Below, piece after piece: positions 11,101-26,763 of a stretch of DNA of 64,000 nucleotides. The notes beneath the pieces were generated by a model, which was not told the origin of the DNA, did not search any database, and worked only from the letters and a program-made list of their open reading frames with translations. The DNA comes from Xestospongia muta. Lineage: Eukaryota > Porifera > Demospongiae > Haplosclerida > Petrosiidae. The stretch is from NCBI GenBank assembly GCA_963693285.1, contig OY848925.1, positions 1,046,817-1,110,816 of the forward strand, written 5' to 3'. Each line of letters begins with the position of its first letter. Positions within the stretch are counted from its first letter, which is position 1. Made by a program: the position numbers and the translations under genes.

Positions 11101-14100
11101 ATATACAGGAAATGGAACCACATGTAATGGTAAGTGACTTAATCACTCTATTATAAGGAAGTCTTTTTCCTAGATATCAATGAATGTAACAATGCAGATG
11201 ACAATAACTGTCATGAAAATGCCATCTGTACAAACACAAATGGTAGTTTTACATGTCAATGTCAAAATGGATATACAGGAAATGGAACAACATGTAATGG
11301 TAAGTGACTTAATCACTCTATTGAAAAGGAAGTCATTATTTTTTACTAGACATCAATGAATGTAGCAATGCAGAAGATAATAACTGCCATGAAAATGCCA
11401 TCTGTTCAAACACAAATGGTAGTTTTACATGTCAGTGTAGAAATGGATATACAGGAAATGGAACCATGTGTATTGGTAAATGACTTAATCACTCTATTAT
11501 AAAAAAATCTTTTTTGCTAGATATCAATGAATGTAGCAATGTAGATGACAATAACTGTCATGAAAATGCCATCTGTACAAACACAAATGGTAGTTTTATA
11601 TGTCAATGTGAAAATGGATATACAGGAAATGGAACTACCTGTAATGGTAAGTGACTTGATAACAGTATCATCAAAGAGATCATCATTTTTTTACTAGATA
11701 TCAATGAATGTAGCAATGCAGATAACAATAATTGTCATGAAAATGCCATCTGTACAAACACAAATGGTAGTTTTGCATGTCAATGTGAAAATGGATATAC
11801 AGGAAATGGAACTACCTGTAATGGTAAGTGACTTAATCACTCTATTATAAGGAAGTCTTTTTGCTAGATATCAATGAATGTAGCAATGCAGATGACAATA
11901 ACTGTCATGAAAATGCTATCTGTGCAAACACAAATGGTAGTTTTACATGTCAATGTGAAAATGGATATGCAGGAAATGGAACAACATGTAATGGTAGGTG
12001 ACTTAATCACTCTATTGAAAAGGAAGTCATTATTTTTTACTAGACATCAATGAATGTAGCAATGCAGAAGATAATAACTGCCATGAAAATGCCATCTGTT
12101 CAAACACAAATGGTAGTTTTACATGTCAGTGTAGAAATGGATATACAGGAAATGGAACCATGTGTATTGGTAAATGACTTAATCACTCTATTATAAAAAA
12201 GTCTTTTTTGCTAGATATCAATGAATGTAGCAATGTAGATGACAATAACTGTCATGAAAATGCCATCTGTACAAACACAAATGGTAGTTTTATATGTCAA
12301 TGTCAAAATGGATATACAGGAAATGGAACTACTTGTAATGGTAAGTGACTTGATAACAGTATCATCAAAGAGATCATCATGTTTTTACTAGATATCAATG
12401 AATGTAGCAATGCAGATAACAATAATTGTCATGAAAATGCCATCTGTACAAACACAAATGGTAGTTTTGCATGTCAATGTGAAAATGGATATACAGGAAA
12501 TGGAACTACCTGTAATGGTAAGTGACTTAATCACTCTATTATAAGGAAGTCTTTTTGCTAGATATCAATGAATGTAGCAATGCAGATGACAATAACTGTC
12601 ATGAAAATGCTATCTGTGCAAACACAAATGGTAGTTTTACATGTCAATGTGAAAATGGATATGCAGGAAATGGAACAACATGTAATGGTAGGTGACTTAA
12701 TCACTCTATTGAAAAGGAAGTCATTATTTTTTACTAGACATCAATGAATGTAGCAATGCAGAAGATAATAACTGCCATGAAAATGCCATCTGTTCAAACA
12801 CAAATGGTAGTTTTACATGTCAGTGTAGAAATGGATATACAGGAAATGGAACCATGTGTATTGGTAAATGACTTAATCACTCTATTATAAAAAAATCTTT
12901 TTTGCTAGATATCAATGAATGTAGCAATGTAGATGACAATAACTGTCATGAAAATGCCATCTGTACAAACACAAATGGTAGTTTTATATGTCAATGTGAA
13001 AATGGATATACAGGAAATGGAACTACCTGTAATGGTAAGTGACTTGATAACAGTATCATCAAAGAGATCATCATTTTTTTACTAGATATCAATGAATGTA
13101 GCAATGCAGATAACAATAATTGTCATGAAAATGCCATCTGTACAAACACAAATGGTAGTTTTGCATGTCAATGTCAAAATGGATATACAGGAAATGGAAC
13201 CATGTGTATTGGTAAATGACTTAATCACTCTATTATAAAAAAGTCTTTTTGTTAGATATCAATGAATGTAGCAATGCAGATGACAATAATTGTCATGAAA
13301 ATGCTATCTGTACAAACATAAACGGTAGTTTTACATGTCAATGTCAAAATGGATATACAGGAAATGGAACTACCTGTAATGGTAAGTGACTTTGTGACTC
13401 TATTAAAAAGGAATCACTACTTTTTACTAGATATCAATGAATGTAGCAATGCAGATGACAATAATTGTCATGAGAATGCTATCTGTACAAATACAAATGG
13501 TAGTTTTACATGTCAATGTGAAAATGGATATACAGGAAATGGAACAACATGTAATGGTAGGTGACTTAATCACTCTATTGAAAAGGAAGTCATTATTTTT
13601 TACTAGACATCAATGAATGTAGCAATGCAGAAGATAATAACTGCCATGAAAATGCCATCTGTTCAAACACAAATGGTAGTTTTACATGTCAGTGTAGAAA
13701 TGGATATACAGGAAATGGAACCATGTGTATTGGTAAATGACTTAATCACTCTATTATAAAAAAGTCTTTTTTGCTAGATATCAATGAATGTAGCAATGTA
13801 GATGACAATAACTGTCATGAAAATGCCATCTGTACAAACACAAATGGTAGTTTTATATGTCAATGTGAAAATGGATATGCAGGAAATGGAACAAAATGTA
13901 CTGGTAAGCGACTTAATCACGCTATTATAAAAAAGTCTTTTTTGCTAGATATCAATGAATGTAGCAATGAAGAAGACAATAACTGTCATGAAAATGCCAT
14001 CTGTACAAACACAAATGGTAGTTTTATATGTCAATGTCAAAATGGATATACAGGAAATGGAACTACCTGTAATGGTAAGTGACTTGATAACAGTATCATC

Positions 14101-17100
14101 AAAGAGATCATCATTTTTTTACTAGATATCAATGAATGTAGCAATGCAGATAACAATAATTGTCATGGAAATGCCATCTGTACAAACACAAATGGTAGTT
14201 TTGCATGTCAATGTCAAAATGGATATGCAGGAAATGGAACTACCTGTAATGGTAAGTGACTTAATCAATCTATTATAAGGAAGTCTTTTTGCTAGATATC
14301 AATGAATGTAGCAATGCAGATGACAATAACTGTCATGAAAATGCTATCTGTGCAAACACAAATGGTAGTTTTACATGTCAATGTGAAAATGGATATGCAG
14401 GAAATGGAACAACATGTAATGGTAGGTGACTTAATCACTCTATTGAAAAGGAAGTCATTATTTTTTACTAGACATCAATGAATGTAGCAATGCAGAAGAT
14501 AATAACTGCCATGAAAATGCCATCTGTTCAAACACAAATGGTAGTTTTACATGTCAATGTAAAAATGGATATACAGGAAATGGAACCACGTGTATTGGTA
14601 AATGACTTAATCACTCTATTATAAAAAAGTCTTTTTCCTAGATATCAATGAATGTAACAATGCAGATGACAATAACTGTCATGAAAATTCTATCTGTACA
14701 AACACAAATGGTAGTTTTACATGTCAATGTGAAAATGGATATACAGGAAATGGAACAACATGTAATGGTAGGTGACTTAATCACTCTATTGAAAAGGAAG
14801 TCATTATTTTTTACTAGACATCAATGAATGTAGCAATGCAGAAGATAATAACTGCCATGAAAATGCCATTTGTTCAAACACAAATGGTAGTTTTACATGT
14901 CAGTGTAGAAATGGGTATACAGGAAATGGAACCATGTGTATTGGTAAATGACTTAATCACTCTATTATAAAAAAATCTTTTTTGCTAGATATCAATGAAT
15001 GTAGCAATGTAGATGACAATAACTGTCATGAAAATGCCATCTGTACAAACACAAATGGTAGTTTTATATGTCAATGTGAAAATGGATATACAGGAAATGG
15101 AACTACCTGTAATGGTAAGTGACTTGATAACAGTATCATCAAAGAGATCATCATTTTTTTACTAGATATCAATGAATGTAGCAATGCAGATAACAATAAT
15201 TGTCATGAAAATGCCATCTGTACAAACACAAATGGTAGTTTTGCATGTCAATGTCAAAATGGATATACAGGAAATGGAACCATGTGTATTGGTAAATGAC
15301 TTAATCACTCTATTATAAAAAAGTCTTTTTGTTAGATATCAATGAATGTAGCAATGCAGATGACAATAATTGTCATGAAAATGCTATCTGTACAAACATA
15401 AATGGTAGTTTTACATGTCAATGTCAAAATGGATATACAGGAAATGGAACTACCTGTAATGGTAAGTGACTTTGTGACTCTATTAAAAAGGAATCACTAC
15501 TTTTTACTAGATATCAATGAATGTAGCAATGCAGATGACAATAATTGTCATGAGAATGCTATCTGTACAAACAAAAATGGTAGTTTTACATGTCAATGTG
15601 AAAATGGATATACAGGAAATGGAACAACATGTAATGGTAGGTGACTTAATCACTCTATTGAAAAGGAAGTCATTATTTTTTACTAGACATCAATGAATGT
15701 AGCAATGCAGAAGATAATAACTGCCATGAAAATGCCATCTGTTCAAACACAAATGGTAGTTTTACATGTCAATGTGAAAATGGATATGCAGGAAATGGAA
15801 CAAAATGTACTGGTAAGCGACTTAATCACGCTATTGTAAAAAAGTCTTTTTGCTAGATATCAATGAATGTAGCAATGAAGAAGACAATAACTGTCATGAA
15901 AATGCTCTCTGTACAAACACAAATGGTAGCTTTATATGTCAGTGTGAAAATGGATTTACAGGAAATGGAACAACATGTAATGGTAGGTGACTTAATCACT
16001 CTATTGTAAAAAAGTCTTTTTGCTAGATATCAATGAATGTAGCAATGAAGAAGACAATAACTGTCATGAAAATGCTCTCTGTACAAACACAAATGGTAGC
16101 TTTATATGTCAGTGTGAAAATGGATATACAGGAAATGGAACAACATGTAATGGTAGGTGACTTAATCACTCTATTGTAAAAAAGTCTTTTTGCTAGATAT
16201 CAATGAATGTAGCAATGAAGAAGACAATAACTGTCATGAAAATGCTCTTTGTACAAACACAAATGGTAGTTTTATATGTCAGTGTGAAAATGGATATACA
16301 GGAAATGGAACAACATGTAATGGTAAGTGACTTCTAAATATTACTACAACTTCTACATATGACTTAGTCTTTATTTATTATTATTTATTCACAAATTTTT
16401 TCGTCTGACTTAAATTTAATGACATTTATTATAGATATAGATGAGTGTGTAATTGAAGATATACAATGTGATTCTGATACTGTCTGTGTCAGTAAAAATG
16501 CAAATTATAGTTGTGAAGGTAAGATGTTTATGGTAATATTTAAATCGCATATAACTATATAGGTCCAGCCCTTTATTTACCATTTTTGGATTTTGATTTA
16601 TCTAATAGTCATAGACTGGATGATAGCTCTCATTCTATCTTACTCCCATTACCACTACAATTTGGAAACATGACCTATACAACAGCAAATGTAAGTATTA
16701 TATAAACAGACATTTGATATTATAGTATCACATACTTTATTAATAATCTCTAGGTTAATAAAAATGGGCTAATCAGTTTTGAACAAAACTATACTTCTCA
16801 TATGCCACAAACATTCCCAATATCTGCTAAAGTAATTGCTCCATATTGGAGTATGAACATTGTAGGTGAACTTAACTACACTATTATCAGCACTGATACT
16901 AGTGAACTGACTGAAACCATTAGTCTAGTCAATAATTACTTAGCTTTTAACTTCAGTATCAGTTTTAATGCTGACTGGATACTAGTGGCTCAATGGATGG
17001 ATACAAACACTAGCAATAAAGTATGTGATTGTTACATTATATTTTAATGGTCATTACTTTATGACTATACAGACTAATAGCAGTGTCTTTCAAGCTGTAT

Positions 17101-18541
17101 TGGCATCTCATGGAAAGAAGACATATGCAATTTTTACATACAAATGTGGCCTTCTTGATTGGAATAGAACCAATGTTATTATAGGGTTTAGTGCTAGTAA
17201 CACTCTTTTTGCAAACTTTCCATTTTCAAGACAAGTTCAGACAAGTATTGATTGCCTTAATTCACCAACTTCAAGCTGGAGTAATATAGCTTATGAAATA
17301 GGTAGAGTTAGATTATATGAATTAATGTCTAATTGATCTTTCTTTCTATTTAGGATGTCACTACATTAGTAGTGATTGTGGACCTGGGGAAAAGCTAAAT
17401 TCTGAATGCAATGATTGTATTCTAACTAATATTTGTTTAAGAGATCATCCTTGTAGAAATGGAGGAAGATGTATTCTGGGATATGCACCTGATAGTTACA
17501 CTTGTGATTGTAGTAACACTGGATATACTGGGAAAATATGTGATTTTTTAAGTCATGGAGTGTTTCCTAGTATGACAAATTACAGCACAATATTACAACA
17601 ACGTCAACCATCACTATATGAACAGTACTGCTGTAATATCTATAATATTGGAAAAATATTCTCAATAACACAGAATGGAAAAAAGAAAATTATCATTTGT
17701 CCATCAAGACTTCCTCTTGCTTGTCAAAGTAAGTGTCCAGTTTTGTGTATTATTAAACAAACCTTTTCAATAGAATACAGAGATCATAATTGTAAGTCCT
17801 GGTATGAGGCAGGTTATACTATCAGTGGTATATATCTTATCAATCCTGATGGAGGGACTCCATTTGAGGTAATCCTTCAATTAGATAGATGGATGGCTAG
17901 CTATATACAGATAAATGCATAGGCTATTGATAAATGTTTGGATGGATGGCATGGATGGACGATGAACAAGGTTAATTTTTATACATTGTTTATAGGCCTA
18001 TTGTGATATGGAGACTGATGGTGGTGGTTGGACTGTCATTCAACGAAGAATGGATGGCTCTGTTGACTTCTATCGCAACTGGACTGATTACAAGGAAGGT
18101 TTTGGTAACCTTACTGGAGAATTTTGGCTAGGTTTAAATAAAATATATCGACTTACTCATAATAGAACAAACAGTTTACAAGTCAATCTAGAAGACTTTG
18201 AAAACAACAAAACCTATGCTCTGTATTCTACATTCAATATTGGAGACAGTACTACTAAGTATACTCTTACTATAGGTAAATATAATGGGACAGCTGGTGA
18301 TAGCTTGATGATTCATAATGGACGCAAATTTACCACTAAAGATAGTGATAATGACAGAGCTGGATCTGGCAATTGTGCAATAACATTCAGAGGAGGATGG
18401 TGGTATAATACATGCTATGACTCAAATCTAAATGGACTTTATATCGGAAGGGTTAGTGACGATTATAAAGGAATTACTTGGAAACACCGGAGAGGGCCTA
18501 CTTCTTTAAAATTCTCAGAGATGAAGGTTCGTCACACTTAA
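8178..18541 (+). CDS. Gene C: secreted NIDO-EGF-(cbEGF)39-NIDO-EGF-FReD protein
   Basis: Predicted exons: 8178-8229 (signal peptide, [17 protein letters not shown]), 8284-8417, 8472-8759 and 8807-9029 (NIDO 1, with an APYWTDID core), 9082-9258 (EGF), 39 cbEGF exons from 9619-9744 to 16197-16322, 16435-16518 (four-Cys half EGF), 16563-16690, 16754-17020 and 17073-17301 (NIDO 2), 17354-17728 (EGF plus Cys-rich linker), 17774-17868 and 17996-18541 (FReD, TAA stop). These exons total 7512 nt, giving about 2503 residues in one frame. The FReD is canonical: [14 protein letters not shown] near its start, a DSDND calcium-site region, and paired Cys around [15 protein letters not shown]. There is no membrane segment, so it is a large extracellular lectin-like or matrix protein. 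FReDs in ficolins and tenascins bind acetylated sugars or proteins; the ligand here is unknown. Splitting into two genes is possible but nothing in phase or spacing requires it. Confidence 0.8.
8418..8471 (+). other. 54-nt stop-free micro-intron in the NIDO 1 exon
   Basis: GT...ACAG bounds a 54-nt segment that is open in frame (18 codons). Removing it restores the NIDO core (STAY then ISSNGLIS), matching NIDO 2, where an intron lies at the same place. Here the donor is gtaatt, weaker than gtaagt in the equivalent introns of genes D, E and F (20274-20327, 27004-27057, 38878-38931), which are also 54 nt and open. Confidence 0.65.
9619..16322 (+). repeat. cbEGF exon-intron tandem array 2 (39 units)
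   Basis: There are 39 consecutive 126-nt exons with a mean spacing of about 173 bp. The introns are short and homogeneous, of a few classes (gtaagtgacttaatcactc..., gtaagtgacttgataacag..., gtaagtgactttgtgactc...). Higher-order repeats are visible: modules 12-15 (from 11521) recur as 16-19 (from 12215) at exactly 694 bp, and modules 21-24 recur as 33-36 at 2080 bp. The intron class ending atcatcatttttttactag marks the repeat phase. Exons alternate acatcaatg and atatcaatg starts. Confidence 0.95.
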
Positions 18542-18846
18542 CTCAATGTGAACTCACCTCATACTATGCTACATAAATTGTATTATTGTTTTGTTATATT
18601 ATTGTCAAAATTGAATATAAATTATAATTTTAATTGATCTTACACATTTATATGATTATATTATGTGAGTGAATATCTAATGCATGTCTACATCTGATTG
18701 TGGTTATTTTCTACTGGCTTTAAAGACTCTTGGAAATTAAAAATAAGTGTTTATGAAATTTGAGTGAAATAGGTAACGTCTTGTGGGCTACCCTACACAA
18801 ATCATAATTAAGTACTACTGTGTTTAATAGTGTAAATTTGTTCTTC
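18542..18846. other. 3' flank of gene C
   Basis: AT-rich 3' flank, probably containing the 3' UTR. It is almost identical to the 3' flank of gene D (24385-24690) and similar to that of gene E up to about 38160, so the duplicated unit extends beyond the stop codon. No separate gene is seen. Confidence 0.6.
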
Positions 18847-18922
18847 AGATATTACCAATACCAAGCTTCAGAGAATGGGACTATTCACAATAGTCATACA
18901 TCAAGTGTAATTTAATGGTAAG
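18847..18922 (+). pseudogene. Fossil cytoplasmic-tail fragment downstream of gene C
   Basis: About 75 bp (tattaccaataccaagcttc ... caatagtcatacatcaagtg) match the cytoplasmic-tail exon of gene I around 47727-47800, which encodes YHQYPGS...NGTIRNNHTSSEIYE. Here an in-frame TAA replaces the tyrosine region. It is preceded by a tcttcag acceptor-like site. It implies that an ancestor carried, or lay next to, a transmembrane-tail exon. Confidence 0.65.
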
Positions 18923-18961
18923 TGACTTGATGACTTTATTGTAATGGAAGTCTTTTTGCTA

Positions 18962-19089
18962 GATATCAATGAATATGACAATACAGGAGACAATATCTGT
19001 CATGAAAATGCTATCTGTACAAATATAAATGGTAGCTTTACATGTCACTGACAGAGTGGATATGCAGGAAATGGAACAGTATGTAATGG
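18962..19089 (+). pseudogene. Decayed cbEGF exon
   Basis: The module is recognisable with its acceptor (tgctag) and a donor-like site, but the first Cys codon is TAT (DINEYDN) and a TGA interrupts it (TGTCACTGACAG instead of TGTCAATGTCAA). A sister copy with the same two lesions lies after gene D (24800-24925), so the lesions predate that duplication. Confidence 0.8.
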
Positions 19090-19940
19090 TAAATGTCAAT
19101 TATATTCTACAATACATCTAGTTTTACATTTCATTAGTTCACAACCAGGCTAACTGTACTATTGCATTGATTAAGTAGCATATTGATTCAGCCAACATGG
19201 TCTCTTTTAATGACATGTTGTTCCATTTCCTCATTTAATTTGCATTTATTTTAAGTTCACACTAGCTGGGAATAGTTACTGATAACACACTAAGTGACTA
19301 CTGCAGTCCATGATCTGTTAATACTTACATAATGATATGATGTCATTACTTTATGTATTACTATAATCATGAAAAGAAGTCAACTGTTCAATATGTTTGT
19401 AGTGCAATAGATCTCATCTACTCACCTTTGTAGTAATATTAATAATCTTGTGGCATGCAGAAGAAGCTGTCTATAATAACAATTGTATTACAATGTCAGC
19501 TGTCTTCAGTTTGCCATACAGAATTACCAGTGAAATAATAAGAGCTATAATGTTTTGTTTGCTTGACATGAAAACAAATTTAATTTTACATTTTATTTAA
19601 CTTTACATTTTCATTAGTTCACAACCAAGCTGACTGTACTATTGCATGGATTAAGAAGCATAGTGATTCAGCAATGACATGTCATTCCATTTCCTCAATT
19701 TACATTTAATTTAAGTTCATACTAGCTGGGAATAGTTAATGATAACACACTAAGTGACTACTGCAGTCTATGATCTCTCTATTAATGTTTATGTAAAAAT
19801 ATGATGACGTCAATTTGTGTGTTACTATGACCATGAGAGGAAGATTGAGTTATATGTCAACTATGTTCAATATGTTTGTAGTACAATGAATATTATTTAC
19901 TCACATTTGTAGTAGTATTGATAATCTTGTGGCATGTATA
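19090..19940. repeat. Duplicated upstream relics between genes C and D
   Basis: Two successive, diverged copies of the family's upstream region lie here. One runs about 19120-19560 and ends in an orphan promoter-like block (ataataacaattgtattaca, then cagtttgccatac). The second begins about 19600 and leads into the gene D block. Similar sequence occurs at 24950-25370. No coding exon was seen. Confidence 0.6.
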
Positions 19941-19944
19941 CGAA

Positions 19945-20028
19945 ACTGTCTATAATAACAGTTGTACTAGAGAAATAACTGTCTTCAGTTTGCCATATTG
20001 CTTTACCAGTAAAAGAATAAGAACTATA
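19945..20028 (+). promoter_or_regulatory. Conserved upstream block of gene D
   Basis: The same family block (tctataataacagttgtacta ... cagtttgccatattgcttta) ends at the gene D start codon, as in genes C, E and F. Confidence 0.5.
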
Positions 20029-24384
<4,356 letters not shown>

Positions 24385-24691
24385 CTCAATGTGAACTCAC
24401 CTCATACTATGCTACATAAATTGTATTATTGTTTTGTTATATTATTGTCAAAATTGAATATAAAATTATAATTTTAATTGATCTTACACATTTATATGAT
24501 TATATTATGTGAGTGAATATCTAATGCATGCCTACCTATGACTGTACCTGTTTTCTACTGGCTTTAAAGACTCTTGGAAATTAAAAATAAGTGTTTATTA
24601 AATTTGAGTGAAATAGGTAACATTTTGTGGGCTACCCTATACAAATTATAATTAAGTACTACTGTGTTAAATAGTGTAAATTTGTTCTTCA
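24385..24691. other. 3' flank of gene D
   Basis: Near-identical to the 3' flank of gene C. No separate gene is seen. Confidence 0.6.
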
Positions 24692-24767
24692 GATATTACC
24701 AATACCAAGCTTCAGAGAATGGGACTATTCACAATAGTCATGCATCAACTGTAATTTAATGGTAAGT
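24692..24767 (+). pseudogene. Fossil cytoplasmic-tail fragment downstream of gene D
   Basis: Second copy of the gene-I-like tail relic (atattaccaataccaagctt ... caatagtcatgcatcaactg) with the same in-frame TAA as the copy after gene C. It was therefore duplicated with the gene unit. Confidence 0.65.
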
Positions 24768-24799
24768 GACTTTATCGTAATGGAAGTCTTTTTGCTAGA

Positions 24800-24925
24800 T
24801 ATCAATGAATATGACAATGCATGAGACAATATCTGTCATGAAAATGCTATCTGTACAAATACAAATGGTAGCTTTACGTGTCACTGACAGAGTGGATATA
24901 CAGGAAATGGAACAGTATGTAATGG
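24800..24925 (+). pseudogene. Decayed cbEGF exon
   Basis: Sister of the relic at 18962-19089, with the same Cys-to-Tyr change and the same TGA (cactgacagagtgg). Confidence 0.8.
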
Positions 24926-26665
24926 TAACGTCAATTATATTCCTATAATATATTTAATTTTATATATTCATTAGTTCACAACCAGGCTGCCTGTATTATT
25001 ACATGGATTAAGTAGCATAGTGATTCAGCCAACATGGTCTTTTTTAATGACATGTCATTCCATTTCGTCATTTAATTTACATTATTTATTTAAGTTCACA
25101 ATAGCCAAGAATAGTTAATGATAACACACTAAGTGACTACTACAGTCCATGATCTGTCTGTTAATACTTATGTAATGATATGATGTCATTACTTTATGTA
25201 CTACTATAGTCATGAAAAGAAGTCAACTGTTCAATATGTTTGTAGTGCAATAGATCTCATCTACTCACCTTTGTAGTAATATTAATAATCTTGTGGCATG
25301 CAGAAGACAATGTCAGCTGTCTTCAGTTTGCTATACAGGATTACCAGTGAAAGAATAAGAGCTATAATGTTTTGTTTACTTGACATGAAACATTTTGTTA
25401 GTTTTGTAGCCTTATTTCTTTTATAACATGATATTAGTTTAGTTCATTTTTTAAAAAAATGGCCTATAAGAGGGTATGGTAAGGACAGTTCTTGTATTGT
25501 TTACAAAACAAAAAACCCTCAATAATGGTATTATGTTTAGTTTAACAGCTTTGTATGAACATTTTTAGGCACAACTAATTTGTTGTTTCAAAGGACAAAC
25601 TTTCAACCATGATAAAATTATATAACAGAAGTAGTACTGATTTATAATGTCATTGTCACTATATATGTACAGGGTTAATCTGTTTTATCCTGTCAAAGTG
25701 TTATCTAGGAACATTGCAATTTGATTTGATGTGGAAATGAATTGTTACTTACTTCCTTTTTTATTTGATCTGTCAAACAGCAAATGATGTTTTGTGGCTA
25801 TCTGGGGAATGAGAGGGTCGAAGAGGGAACAATACAGTACCACATCCATATGTAGTGTTTTTCTGTTGATCCTTGGCTCATTCCTAAAACAACTAATCAA
25901 TAGATCTTGTAAAATATCATACCTCCTATGTACAAAAGATACAGTGTCTATTTCAATTTGGTTAATATAAGAAGGCTACTTGCTCAAGACTATTATTCAA
26001 ATATGTGAACAATTAATAACCACTAAAATCATAAGTATGAGTTGATTATTAACCTTTCTAATAGCCCTTTGCTTTAAACTTAGGTAAATTAGTTAGTATG
26101 TGATAGTTGTAGTTTCACATGAATATCAAGTAAAACATTGAGCATTTATGTTGAAGTCAAAGCTAAAACTTGCCATTACACAATCACTAATGAATGATTA
26201 ATATAGATTTACAATGTTTATTACACCACTTGAATTACTGACTTTCACACTTCCAGAACATCATGAAGCCACAGAAATTCACTAGAGAGAGCAGTTACAC
26301 ACTACTACAGCGTATGATCTCTCTTAATGTGATACGATGAAGTCATGCAAATAATACATTACAATAATCTTGAGGGGAAGTTTGCATTATACATAAAACT
26401 ATGTCCATATTTGAAATGTCATTAGTTGCCTTTGTAGTATTGAAAATTTAATTATGGCATGTAGAGGAAGTGTAGTAAAATTGTGGAAGAGGGCTAGCTG
26501 TCTTCATTTTTGCCTGACTGTTTTATGTCATGTAATGCTGATAATTTATACATTACTATGATCATGAGAGACATCTCGTGTTATACATCAAAAACATGTT
26601 CAATATATTTGTAGTACAATGAATATTATCTACACACTTTGTAATAATATTGATAATTTTATGGA
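24926..26665. repeat. Long intergenic region with orphan upstream blocks
   Basis: No coding exon was seen. Two orphan copies of the family's upstream block are present, at about 25280-25370 and 26440-26530, and parts match 19120-19560. The stretch 25380-26180 is AT-rich and looks unique, with no recognisable gene or RNA. Confidence 0.5.
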
Positions 26666-26667
26666 AT

Positions 26668-26763
26668 GTATAGAGGAAGTTGTCTACAATAACAATAGTA
26701 CTAGAAGGCTAGCTGTCTTCAGTTTGCCATACTGCTTTACCAATGAAAAGAATAAGAACTATT
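26668..26763 (+). promoter_or_regulatory. Conserved upstream block of gene E
   Basis: Family block (gttgtctacaataacaatag, then cagtttgccatactgcttta) ending at the gene E start codon. Confidence 0.5.

Noticed and set aside
17560..17922. Continuous ORF reading through the 45-nt intron of gene C
   Set aside because: The paralogous intron in gene E contains a stop and is 46 nt long, so this segment is an intron.
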